Of a DNA stretch of 64,000 nucleotides, positions 29,601 through 40,197 are shown in pieces (the first letter of the stretch is position 1; each line of letters begins with the position of its first letter). Origin of the DNA: Branchiostoma lanceolatum (Eukaryota; Chordata; Leptocardii; Amphioxiformes; Branchiostomatidae); assembly GCF_035083965.1 (NCBI RefSeq), contig NC_089726.1, positions 7,321,501-7,385,500 on the forward strand. Direction: 5' to 3'. The translations under genes were made by a program, and so were the position numbers. A model generated the notes under the pieces. That model made no database searches. It saw only the letters and a list, made by a program, of their open reading frames with translations, and was not told the origin of the DNA.

Positions 29601-32600
29601 TGGTGATAAGATACAATGTGCAAAAGTTACTCACGCCACTGGATAAGTTTTAAAGGCGGCCAGTGAATTCACTGATGAAAGATAGCGGATCCTATCTGAA
29701 ACGTTTGCCATTGTACAAAACTTACCCTTGAGTAACTATTTTATTGAGTACTTGTTCTGATTCATCTGTGATTTATTTTTTCATGTATCTGATATAATAT
29801 CAGCATTTGAACAGTAAAGGATGTCAACAAAGATGCATAATACAATGCTCTATTAGTACATGATACAATGCACTAAACATTATACTAGCAAACATTTAGA
29901 CTACAATCAAACTTGCGGGTGACCACCTCTACATAAGGGCCACCCAGCCAGTTTGATCACCTGTCCACGTGACCAGATTATCGGTCACCTGGGTGATCTT
30001 TTTATGTAGTTTTGACTGTATTATAAAGCTTGGTTCCTATATTTTGTTATTTTCAGATATGCGGAAGACATATGAAAGATTCGATTGTGTAAACAAATCA
30101 CAACTTACACAGTCTATTTTGCTGAGTTTCCAGAGCGGCTTGAGTTCGGTGAACAGTCTGAACATGCTCTTCAGGTTTACCACTACTATACTCGCCAGCA
30201 CGCACTGGAAATGATATTTTGAACAATCAGTGTTGGCTGCATATATGTCATGAAGTGTACATACAGATACTACATAACGTATAATCTACAAGATGAACCT
30301 GTATCCAGTAATGTCCAGAGAAGTTTTCCATTGTCTCAAAAATAGTAAAGGTTAGTGACAAAATCATCAATGTTTAATTACATCTGGAGAAATGTCTAGT
30401 AACGCAAAGGCAAAAACACACAGCTACATGTGATAAAGGGATGTGTAACGAACACATTGATGAGAACACGTTGCCCAAAGTCCATTTGGTGTGAGATAAA
30501 GATGCCGTGTACTGACCTGCTGGAGCGGCCTGAAGAGAGGTCCGATGAACAGCAGGACCATCAGCAACAGCACAGCAGACACAAACGTCATCAACTGTTC
30601 ACGAAAAGAACAATCGCAACAAATGAATGTTTACAGCGCGGTCACATCTGTCGTAAGTCGTCGTACTATTCTAATGTCGTACAATTTTTAACTAGGCTGT
30701 GACTGAACCAACCGCCAACAAAGTTTCAAAACAGTCCTTGTGGTCCAAAAAGGTTTGTACGACACACATGCACGACTGTTCCCAATAATGTTTTTATTTT
30801 GCGACCGTACGACGATCATACGAAGACTGTGATCACACTATTACCAGTAATCCCTTCCCTGGATTAAACACATGTCTTCCCTATTACATCATCATACATA
30901 TACTAACTACTAGTCCTTTTCTTCTGTTTTGAACGACATGTGCACCAAGCTTGACTTGTAGTCTTGTGTATTGAAACAGAAGCAATTGCAACTGACCTGA
31001 CTCTTCATGCCGGCAGCATCAGCCACGGAGGTCCTGGAGATGGAGGTGGAGCCGACGAAACAGGAGAAGAAGGAGGAGAAGAGGTTACTGGCGCCGTACG
31101 CGATCAGCTCCTGGGGATACAGACAGGGCAAAGGTCAGATTGTGCGCAGAATCTACAGACTGAAGCTCTCATCTGTTCCTTACATCCCTTATGCTAAGGT
31201 CCCAATTGGAAAAGGGGGCCCCGCCGGGTAATGTTAGTTGACGGGCTGTTTTCTGGCACTTTCAGGCGTGACCCCTTCGTGGCCCCGTGGGACAAGCTGC
31301 GGTTGCCGGGCCCGGCCGCGACCCCGAATCATTTTAACTCGGACTTAAAATGAACGCGGAACCCGGTAAAAAATAGACGACGTGAGCTAATCGTGAGCAC
31401 GACCGGTGCAATTGGACCTAAGTATTAGTCTAACTATTTGACTTGGAGCACCACAGAAGACCTGACAACCAGTTTTCTCCACCCTTCTTTGTTTTCTGTT
31501 TGTCTTAAAGTTTCTATTGTGCCATGCCTGTCCATTCTATGATATAATCCGTCCATCTTTTCCGTTGCCTACCCTCCTTTCTTCCTCTCTAGCCTGGAAG
31601 GTTCCTTACATGATAGTTTTGACTACAGTCCCGAAGACCGTGACACGTGGCCGTATCACTTCAGTTTTCTTTTCTTTACTGTGGTTAGGAGGTCTTCGTA
31701 TGGACTGATGTTTTGCCTGACTCTATTACGTACTTCAGCGTTTGACTAAATCGCGCTTACATAATCTTCAAATGGCGGGAGTTTAAGTAATCTTCAAACG
31801 CATTAAGTCTACATAATTTTGAAACGGCGGGAGTTTACATAATCTTCAATCGGCGGGAGTTTACGCAATCTTCAAACACCAGAGCTCGAGGTTTACGCAA
31901 TCTTTAAACGGCGGGAGTTTACATAATCTTCAAACACCAGAAGCTTACATAACTTTCAAATGGCGGGAGTTTACGCAATCTTCAAAAGGTAGGATTCATC
32001 AAGGAGGTTAACATTTAACCTCCTTGGATTCACTGACCGCTTTCTGTGCCGTTACAGTAGTGCTAGGACACGACTGTCGAGGATAGGAATGTTGTTTGTC
32101 CCACGAGTAACGGAACTTACTTGTTTGTTATTTGGTCATATATACATGCATCACTAGCTATGATCATTTTTCTGTGACCAGGTTTTTATTGTACCATACC
32201 TCTGATGAAGTGTTTGTCTAGATCTGATTTTCCCCACGTCTAAATGTACACAAAGGTGACAGAGATGAATTTGACGTCATAAAGGTCAGGTGAACTTGAC
32301 TTATCTTTATTCTTTATTGCAGGCACAAACTGGCCCATAGCAAATACAGATAAAAACTTACACAGTTCATGTGTTACGGCAACGCTCTCTATTCAGTGGA
32401 AAGCGGCCATTTTAGGAACGCTGTCCGGAGCTACCGTATCTCTGTTACCGACCGTTTGTTACCCGGCGACCATGACCAGTATCAGATACCCTGGGGGTTA
32501 GGACTCCCCCGCAGCGCTAATTTAGATCGGCGGGCACTGCCTGCTTTGCGCCCCCGAAGGAACTGGCTAACGGCCCGATCCTAAAAAAAGTCTGGTCTCC

Positions 32601-35600
32601 CAGGGTAAGTATCAGCTAGCACGCGTACCCCTATACTGTATTTACAAGTATCATCCATCTTTGTATGTTTTGGCGCTCTTTGAAGTTCTCTCACGGTGTA
32701 TATTTGGACATTAGCCTATTTTTTGGACCGACGACCTCGTTAATGTGACAGACAGAACAGTAGTGTCACAACCGCTTTATCTATGTTGACCATTATTTTA
32801 TCTTTGTGTCTTTTGGCGTTCTTTTGAGTATTTAAGTTCTCAATGTACATTTGCACATTAGCCTACTTTTCTGGACACAAGGTCGTGTTAATCATGACAA
32901 AAGTATTTATGCAAACGCTGTTAGTTATACAAACAACAAACCACAAGTTCCTCCACGTGTACAACTTATCTCTGTGCACATTTGGACATTAACCTACTTT
33001 TCTGGACCCATGATCTTACCTTGCTGCCAAGCGTGACATACATATGGGACGTCCCTCGAATAGGACGTTAAATGGAGGTCCAGTGTTTTGAGGAGAGTCA
33101 CACCTCGAGCACGTTTAAGAACCCACTGCACTTACGGAAAGAGTAGGGGTCTTGGGACAGAATATGTCGGTTGGGACTGCACCCATATTTCGGAAAGAAC
33201 GTAAAATGTTCGATAAGATGCATCAAGCACGTTTAAGGTGAAGAGCCAGCAACCCCTCCCTGTAAAGATATACCCTGCTACAGAAACAGCAAGGAAACTT
33301 GCTGACCTATGTGCCACTAGGCACTACAAGTTGAACAACAAAAACAAGAACAAGACCATAGTACATCCAGGTCAAAATATACAAAAATGGAAGTTCTGCT
33401 GCAGTACCAAGGTCACAAACCAGGGGGCCCAAAAGAGACCATGACCGTTGTCTCCCCAACACCTACCCACATTCCAAATATCACCATAATCCATCCAGAG
33501 GTTCTTGAGTTATGCTGACTATAACAATCCGTAAACACAAACACGCACACACACACACACGCACACACAGACAAAACTAAATCTCCATTTTTCATAGAGA
33601 TAATAAAGTTCCTATCACACGTGATCACCTGATTATCGTCGATGCTGTATCCGTACTTCTTGGCGAAGAGCTTGGCCAGGGTGAGGGACACGGCGAACGA
33701 CACGATGGACAGGACGATGGCGTCGGGAAGGACGTACAGCAATTGGGAAACATCGGGCGCTTTCGGCACAGGGAGTCTGCAGAACGTGTAAAAGAACAAG
33801 GTGAAGGTACTCCCAGTAGGGGCAGTAGGTTGTTATCTACTGTGTCTAGGGCACGGCTTGGAAGGCAGAGCCCATCCCTCTGCTTCCACCGCTAGTTACG
33901 TCCACCACCAAAGTCAGGTACCCATTTTACACCTGGGTGGATTTAGGAAAGTTATATTAAGTGTTTTCCCAAGGGCACAATATCTGTGGCATGTCCGAGT
34001 ATTCGAGCCCAGGACCTCTGGTACCCTAAGTACCCTACCCTAAACTACAGAATATGAAGGCAGAACCAAATCAATGGATGCATTCTTATTTGAAAAAAAA
34101 AAGAAATACAGTAGTACTCGAGCTCATCAACTGATCTTACATGGTTGATTTTTTTGGAAGACCCTTTTTCATTGCAAACAAAGTAACACAGAGAAATACA
34201 AAGAAATCCTGACAGAAATCAAAGTACTGCAGTTAACTTTGCTAGCCTGAGTGTCATCCTGTCCAGGTCCCGACTCTACCTTCAGTAAACTTGGTGAAGG
34301 TAGAGCTTGGAACTAGACAGGATGACACTCAGACTATAAATTTTCAGTTCTAAAGGATTACACTTTTAACATACCCTGTTGGAATCGTGCCGACGATTTT
34401 CACACCGTAGTTGCCATTCAAGTCGGTATAGTATGATATCAGCGTTGCAATAATCAGCTGGACAAAAAAGAAACATAACATAGTAACCAACCGCACTTGA
34501 TATACTACCCACGGATCAACCAATGTAGAAAAAGAAACGTAGTCTTTTCTTAACTCCCCTTTTCTATCTCTACTAACATTTATCTTGCAAACATTGTACC
34601 GCTTGTCAAAATCATCTTTAGATTTTTCCAGATATCTTCCGATCTTCTGGAAAATCTTAAGATTGTTTGAAAGAATCTGAAGATTGTTTGAAAGAATCAG
34701 AAGATTGTTTCAAAGAATCCGAAGATCTTTTTAAAGAATCTGAAGATTGTGTCAAAGACTCTGAAGATTGTGTCAAAGAATCTGAAGATTGTGTCAAAGA
34801 ATCTGAAGATTGTGTCAAAGAATTTGAAGATTGTTTCAAAGAATCTGAAGATTTGTCAAGGTAATCTTGATATTTTTCATCGGTACTTACCACGATGAGT
34901 TCTGTAGGGATGGGGATGCCCCGGAGTTTGTCTTTGTACCTCAGGTTCACTTCCTTCCCGACAAGCAACACGATTATGCAAATGAGGGAGGTGATGACGG
35001 CAGCCACATTCGTCTGTGCGATGAGTCTGAACACGTCAATGAACGTCTGCAGGAATAGGGACACGGTTTAGAGGTTTAGTCGTGATTTTTTGTGTTTATA
35101 TCTTTAGCACGCAACCCAACTTCAACCCAAGAAAGCAAAACAGCTGCTTTATAAAGGTAATTGGCGGCAAGATAATTTTGAGGAGTATTCTCCTCGCGGA
35201 AAACGGTTTTTGAATTAAACATATATTGCTCAAAGTATGGGTGGTCTATTGAGAAAAGAGAGAAAGACCTAGGGAAACTAATACATTCATAGCTAGCCAT
35301 TGTGGCACAGTGGCAGTACTTACATAGACCAGGGAGAGAGGCCCACTGTAACGCGGTATCTCCAGTCCTAACAGGTATTTCACCTGACTCCCGACTACGT
35401 GGAATGCCGCTCCCACCGTGAAACCGCTGACCAGGGGGTCCGACAGGTAGATAGTCACGAACCCCAGCCGACAGATGCCCATTCCCAGCTGCAAGTATGT
35501 ACGTCAGAACAACAGTCATATTTCAATGAAAGTTCTTAAACCTAATAGATAGATTTTTTGTTTTTAAACAACAAAATTTCAAACCATTCTACAGGTGGTG

Positions 35601-37673
35601 TTCAGAAAGAGCGGAATGGAACGAAATGGAGCCGTCAAATGAAATGGAATTCTTCTACAGCCGTGAATAGTTTCATCAGGTTGGTAAGTCACGGAATGTA
35701 CATAACCAATTGATTTATTCAACCGACGTTTCGGTGACTATCTGTCACCTTCCTCAGGGCAATTTTGACTGGGTCACATTGCACTGTGGCACAGGTGCTG
35801 CTGCTTATAGATGCTTGTAAGCGCAAAGTCTTTACATATATACACTGTTATGTTACAGGGAACGGTCTCTACAATACTAAAGGAATCTCCTCATTGACTG
35901 ATACGTAACATTAAAGTGTTCTTACCTGAAAGATCCCCGCCATGAGGGTTAGAGTAGCGCTGACCGCTACCTTGTCCTGTATCCACAGCTGTTGGAGGTA
36001 GTCGTCTGTGACGTTAAACTCGGTCGTGTTGTCAGACAAGCCCGGGGGCAGTTCCGTTCTCTCTGGGACCAGGCGTTCTACCGAGGAGCCCACCATCACG
36101 CTCACAACCGCCATGGTGCCTGTTGGGAGTATAACATTGATCCATACAGTTGCTACTTTCTCTATTCATTGAATCGGTCAATTCTTTGTACAATTACCGT
36201 GCATTCAGCTTAACCAGTAGTGAAGGTATACGAGTTATGACAACACAAGGAATTGCCAACACTGACTCGGATTAGGGCAAAGAATTACAGGTCAAGACAA
36301 ATTTTAGACCTTTCTCCTTCTATCAAATTGAATATGCTAATGTGGGTAAAGTTACAATAAACTGATGACGATTATATCTGATAGTTAAAGGAGTGTTCCA
36401 TTCCAGAAGCGGTTATTATTTTATGATAGATTATATTTTTCGGGCTACAAATGCACCCGGCTTTTGGCTAAATTACCTCAGCTGTCTTTTCGACAATAAT
36501 CATTTTCTAAATCCATGTACCCCCATACGGACCCGCTTCTAATGTACGTTCATTGCCAACTTCGGGCACAACTTCTAGCTAACGGTAGACGGGATAAGCT
36601 TGACAAAAGTAGTCGATTGACTATCACACATTTAAGAAGGTACACGAAAACGTTTGAAGACTATCCCGTATTGGGATACAAAGATTTCTGTACTTTTGTA
36701 AGAAACATTGAACTCTGGCATTGTTGGAAGGCTCCTCCGCGGAATTCCAGCATAACAATTTAGTATCTGATGAATTATAATGCCCGCTTCTGGAGTGGAA
36801 TGCTCCTGTGATAGTATTAAGTTATGGCAGTAAATACTCACCATAAGGTAGATTTTTGGACGTCCCCAAGATGGCATAGATGAGGCCGGGAAAGAAAGAT
36901 GAATACAGGCCGAAGATCGGCGGGACAGATGCAAGCAGTGCGTACGCCATTCCTGGAAATAAAGGAGACAAAGACAATAATATTTTGTTGTACGTGTCAA
37001 CTCGGAAACTTTTCTTTATCTATGACTGTGCAAATCAACCCCCTGATCACCCCCCCCCCCCCCACACACACACACACATACTTCACTAGGGTGGTGACCT
37101 CGCTGCGACCGAGAGATTTGATAGAGCGCCCAACGAGTTTCATAGATTTAAACTTTCTGTGATTTGCTGTCTTTTCAGTCTTACTTTTCATTTTGCAAAA
37201 TTTCGAAATCAAGGGTTACACAAATCCAATTTAGGTCGCTGCGAGATCGCCGTCTAGTGGAATGGGGCCTCAATGACAACATTAAATCTGTAATTCGATC
37301 AAAGCAATAATTTGCTATCGGCTCCACCCTGGGGTGTCACCATAAAATGTCTTCACTCACCTTGAGGAATCCGCATGATTCCCACCGTGATGCCCGACAC
37401 GACGTCTCCCACGATGTTCTCTCGGATGCGATATTTCGGAAGCCATGACAGGATGGGAAGTATCGTAAATAGAAACTTCTTGGCCTTGTCCTTGTTACAC
37501 GTGCAGGTTTTCTTCAAGCTCCGCACCAGTTTCTCCTGTACAGTGGATTGGCTTGAGTCGTTAGTAGTTTGGTCGTACTTAATGCGCGAGTGTTCGGGAG
37601 GTACATAGACTGTTGTACTGGAGAGACCGAGAGCTCGCAGGCGGGCGGTGGTCTCTGAGGGCGTGGCCGCCAT
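26659..37673 (-). CDS. SLC26-family anion transporter with STAS domain, 751 aa
   Basis: Sixteen phase-consistent exons: 37673-37361, 36952-36842, 36119-35926, 35488-35324, 35046-34891, 34457-34375, 33776-33629, 31110-30997, 30594-30517, 30204-30109, 29551-29378, 28911-28642, 28359-28261, 27580-27526, 27256-27153, 26754-26659. After a 67-residue cytoplasmic N terminus comes the SLC26 signature ([20 protein letters not shown], then [20 protein letters not shown] and [20 protein letters not shown]), then multiple membrane spans. ISRT retains the Ser-Arg of the family's anion site. STAS begins near residue 550 ([14 protein letters not shown]) and ends at [12 protein letters not shown], split by a basic, Lys/Arg/Glu-rich insertion. 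The C terminus ETHL fits a class I PDZ ligand, as in SLC26A6. Expected role: plasma-membrane anion exchange; resemblance is to the A5/A6 branch, and the exact orthologue is not resolvable by eye. Confidence 0.92.
26806..27070 (+). mobile_element. SINE with tRNA-like head
   Basis: The head has A-box-like TGGCTCAACTGG and B-box GGTTCAAGTTCC (26875-26886). The body contains AAGGGCTAGCAAACC, CCCGCTACAGAAACAGCAAG and GTGTCACTAGTCAATAC. The same body recurs at 33235-33330. It is a second SINE family, distinct from the one in the GPCR intron. Confidence 0.65.
27728..28190. repeat. 29-bp minisatellite with 58-bp higher-order structure
   Basis: Units read GAGAGTAGCTCAAAACTGCA then CTAATCTTT. In the first half they alternate with a variant (TAAAGACTGCACTTATCTTT then AAGAGTAGC), forming 58-bp dimers; the second half is monomeric. 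It lies in the SLC26 intron between exons 28261 and 27580. Confidence 0.93.
29900..30022. mobile_element. Short MITE, ACAGTCAAACCTGCC family
   Basis: ACAATCAAACTTGCGGGTGA at the left and ATGTAGTTTTGACTGTA at the right are inverted, with GTGACC/GGTCAC inside. Relatives are the larger copies at 42151-42470 and 55831-56276. Confidence 0.6.
31195..31425. mobile_element. GC-rich MITE in SLC26 intron
   Basis: Inverted ends CTAAGGTCCCAATTG (31195) and CAATTGGACCTAAG (31409-31423) enclose a GC-rich core unlike its surroundings. No coding content. Confidence 0.6.
31755..31995. repeat. About 26-bp tandem repeat
   Basis: Eight or nine units of the type GGCGGGAGTTTACATAATCT then TCAAAC, several degenerate. 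A perfect hairpin follows at 31997-32024 (CAAGGAGGTTAA, CAT loop, complement). Confidence 0.8.
33235..33330. mobile_element. SINE body fragment
   Basis: GCCAGCAACCCCTCCCTGTA, CCTGCTACAGAAACAGCAAG and GTGCCACTAGGCACTAC match the body of the SINE at 26806-27070, without its tRNA-like head. Confidence 0.55.
33380..33602. repeat. Fourth copy of the 6.1 kb dispersed repeat
   Basis: CCAGGGGGCCCAAAA, CACCTACCCACATTCCAAAT, GAGTTATGCTGACTATAAC and a CACACA tract end in CTCCATTTTTCATAGAGATA, matching units at 6090-7045. It sits just upstream of the SLC26 exon 33776-33629 acceptor side. Confidence 0.65.
33815..34035 (-). mobile_element. Antisense tRNA-derived SINE
   Basis: Reverse complement shows a B-box-like GGGCTCGAATAC, then TGTGCCCTTGGGAAAACACT and CCACCCAGGTGTAAAATGG. 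This is the tail of the SINE family also found at 7170 and 8312. Confidence 0.55.
34246..34332. other. Intronic hairpin, about 38-bp arms
   Basis: The left arm 34246-34284 (CTGAGTGTCATCCTGTC.. CTCTACCTTCA) pairs with 34294-34332 (TGAAGGTAGAG.. GACAGGATGACACTCAG) around a 9-nt loop, with a few internal mismatches. The size and shape fit a pre-miRNA-like hairpin or a tiny MITE. It lies in the SLC26 intron between exons 34891 and 34457. Confidence 0.55.
34660..34862. repeat. 21-bp tandem repeat in SLC26 intron
   Basis: About ten units of AAAGAATCTGAAGATTGTGT plus C, plus or minus variants. On the minus strand the array is open and in frame with the preceding SLC26 exon, coding SSDSLTQ-type heptads until the open frame ends at 34657. 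Confidence 0.88.
35695..35840. repeat. Dispersed repeat (GACGTTTCGG type)
   Basis: Contains ACCGACGTTTCGGTGAC, CTGTCACCTTCCTCAGGGCA and GTGCTGCTGCTTATAG. A diverged relative is at 62900-62985 (GCAGACGTTTCAATGACCGT, CTGTCATCTTCGGGGCAATG). Confidence 0.6.
37085..37270. mobile_element. MITE, CATTCCACTAG-terminus family
   Basis: The right end GATCGCCGTCTAGTGGAATG and inverted GTGACCTCGCTGCGACC / GGTCGCTGCGAGATC match the relatives at 4122 and 23850. It lies in SLC26 intron 1, next to a poly-C/CA tract (37050-37080). Confidence 0.55.
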
Positions 37674-37830
37674 TCTCGTCCTACAACAATGGGGACAAGA
37701 ATTATCTCTACATGATGTGTACAAAATAACCGGTGGTAGAGCGCGCAAAAAAATGCCGCAAAGGATCTTTGGCTTTAGTCAAGAGGATTTGGTCTCCCGC
37801 GCATGTAACTGGAAATATCATTGTTACCTT

Positions 37831-37863
37831 CGCCTGTCTGTCTGTCTGTCTGTCTGTTTGTTG

Positions 37864-37935
<72 letters not shown>

Positions 37936-37937
37936 GC
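37831..37937. repeat. (TCTG)n microsatellite
   Basis: About 26 TCTG units with one early interruption, just upstream of the SLC26 coding start. Confidence 0.95.
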
Positions 37938-38261
37938 GGGTCCAGTGGGGGCTTACGCAAGTAAATTAACAGACCTACTTTGAAGTGGACTTAATCTGCC
38001 TTATCTACGGCTTAGGGGGTAAAAAAAACATGACCCTTGTCCAATTTCGAGTACCTATTTTTTTGTGTTGACATTCCAACTTTCGCCCCGATGACCGAAA
38101 ATCAATATTCTTGGCTGGCGCTCAGCGACGATTGATAAACATCATCGCATCGACTTCTAGCAGCAAGATAGTCAGAGACGGCAAACCTCACTTCGCCTTA
38201 TCCATAGTGTTTTATGTTGGCAATAGTAGAACTGGGATGTAGGGAAACACTGGCACTTAGA

Positions 38262-38500
38262 GAGCTGAGAGAGAAAGAGAGGAGAAAGACAGACAGGGAG
38301 AGACAGAGATAGACAGAGAGAGAGAGACAGGGACAGAAAAAGAGAGAAAGAGGAGAGAGACAGACAGAGAGAGTGACAGACAGAGACACAGTGAGAGAGA
38401 CAGAGACACACACAGAAAGAGAGAGAGACAGAGAGAGAGACAGAGAGAGAGACACACATTGAGAGAGAGACAGAGACAGACTTAGACTTAGACTTAGACA
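38262..38500. repeat. Polypurine (GA/GACA)n tract
   Basis: An almost pure purine strand of GAGA and GACAGA blocks, about 240 bp. It gives spurious Ser/Leu/Cys-rich minus-strand ORFs. Confidence 0.93.
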
Positions 38501-38969
38501 CTGAGGTAGGCAGACAATGTACTATCCAAAAACAACACTTAACTTCCTTGTGGTGAATTTAGAACACCTTAACCTTCGTTGTCACTCAACATCAAAGGCA
38601 CAACGTTGCAAACTAGGCTTAAGTTATAAATAGCGTCAAGTTATGAAGACAAATTTACCCGCTCAAAGATACGATCTTGTGACAAACTTATCCAAACACT
38701 ACACAAGACCTTGTCAATATTGAACTTACCACATGTTATATGTTTATGATAAGCTGTGCGTTGTTTCGGTGCCAATGTGTCGTGCATTTATCAGACCTGT
38801 AACGTTACGCTGTGATGGATGTTTGCGATCTTTTGTTGACTTTGTCTTTTTTCTGTAGCAGTGATTTGCCGTGGGTTGTTACCGGAATGTTAGTGTAGAC
38901 AGGTCGCCACAATTTTGTACTCACATGTGCATTTTAACGACATACATAAGCACACACGCGTGCACGCAC

Positions 38970-39028
38970 ACATACACACACACACACACACATATGTATA
39001 TGTATACACACACACACGCGCGCGCGCA
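38970..39028. repeat. Alternating purine-pyrimidine (CA/TA/CG) tract
   Basis: CA repeats, ATATGTATATGTATAC, CA repeats and finally CGCGCGCGCG make about 58 bp of nearly perfect alternation, a classic Z-DNA-prone sequence. Confidence 0.8.
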
Positions 39029-39313
39029 AGAAATATACACAAATTCATGACTTTTTTACATGACATACTTTTCGTCCCCGCATGCTGGCCAACCGGCACC
39101 GATTTGGAAATGTTGCCCTGGTATAACACACAGTGCGAATGGTCACTAAACTGAACTGAACAAACATTTTCCCTTTTGAAGGTTTTTTGTTGTTGTCTGA
39201 GATAAGATATCAATTAATTATAAACTTTTCAGACCTGCCGGAACCCTTTATCTTGTTTTGGACTGAAAAGGTGCCAATCACACAACACACTCCTTATCCG
39301 CGGCACTCTATTG

Positions 39314-39457
39314 TATTCTCCAAGCAGAGGTTTCGGTCGAGTGGGGTATTGGGATTTTTTACATACTGGGATTTTTTACGTTTCTCCCCCTTGCTTCACG
39401 AAAGAAGGGAAAGAAACGTAATCCCGGACACTCTTACCGCACTCCGCTTGGAGAATA
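39314..39457. mobile_element. hAT-like foldback MITE, copy A
   Basis: Ends TATTCTCCAAGCAGAGG and CTCCGCTTGGAGAATA are inverted. Flanks are perfect 8-bp direct repeats CTCTATTG (39306-39313 and 39458-39465). 144 bp with no ORF. The 8-bp target duplication is characteristic of hAT elements. Confidence 0.75.
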
Positions 39458-40071
39458 CTCTATTGTTCTGTAGCACCGCTTATCTTTTAGTTTAGTTTAG
39501 TTTATCGTTTAGTCCGCGCGTTAAAAGTGTTGACTTGGTGATGTGCAAGAAACCTGACTGATATAGCCTACTTCGCAGACTTCTTAGTTTATTCTATATA
39601 CTCCCTGCGTGGCATAACTCCATCGGCTGCGAAACTCCCTAACCCGGCAGCAACGAAACCTTGCAATTGGCGCGTGTATCAGCGCTCCCCCAAGAAAATA
39701 AACGCCGCCGCTCCAAAAAGTCTGCGAATGAGGCTAGACTGATAGAACAGGAGATACTCTTATGGTGACCAGCATTTTGTCCTCTTTTTAGTTTGTGCTT
39801 ATGTGACACATATCTGCATAACTGGAATTGTATATTGTCCACTCAAGGGATGAAGACTCTCTCTGTTGGTAAATCTGTGGAAATTAACTGTGACGATCCT
39901 GAAAAAATGCTGGCAAATATAGCTGAAAACATTTTCTCTGTGGCGCGATTGTTTCGTGGTCCCGCTTTTCCCGCGCTGCGATCAAGAAACCCGAACTCCC
40001 GACTTTAATAGACACTACTAATGTGCGGGGGGGGGGGTCGTCAGTTCAGCAATCGGACTATCCTTCAGACG

Positions 40072-40197
40072 TTAAGACCACGTTACACATAGCCGAACAT
40101 GGCTTCAGGCCCTTCCCCGGCCGTGGTTAAGAGTTATTCGTGAGCTAGGTCGGCTGTGTTCGGTTGGTGTTCGGGAGCCATGTAACCTGGGCTTAAC
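40072..40197. mobile_element. Foldback element, GTTAAG..CCGAACA ends
   Basis: The left GTTAAGACCACGTTACAC and right GTGT..CGGGAGCCATGTAACC then TGGGCTTAAC arms are inverted. A fragment of one arm occurs at 4079-4120. Confidence 0.55.

Noticed and set aside
37648..38501. Ser/Leu/Cys-rich ORFs upstream of SLC26
   Set aside because: They are translations of (TCTG)n and polypurine microsatellites.
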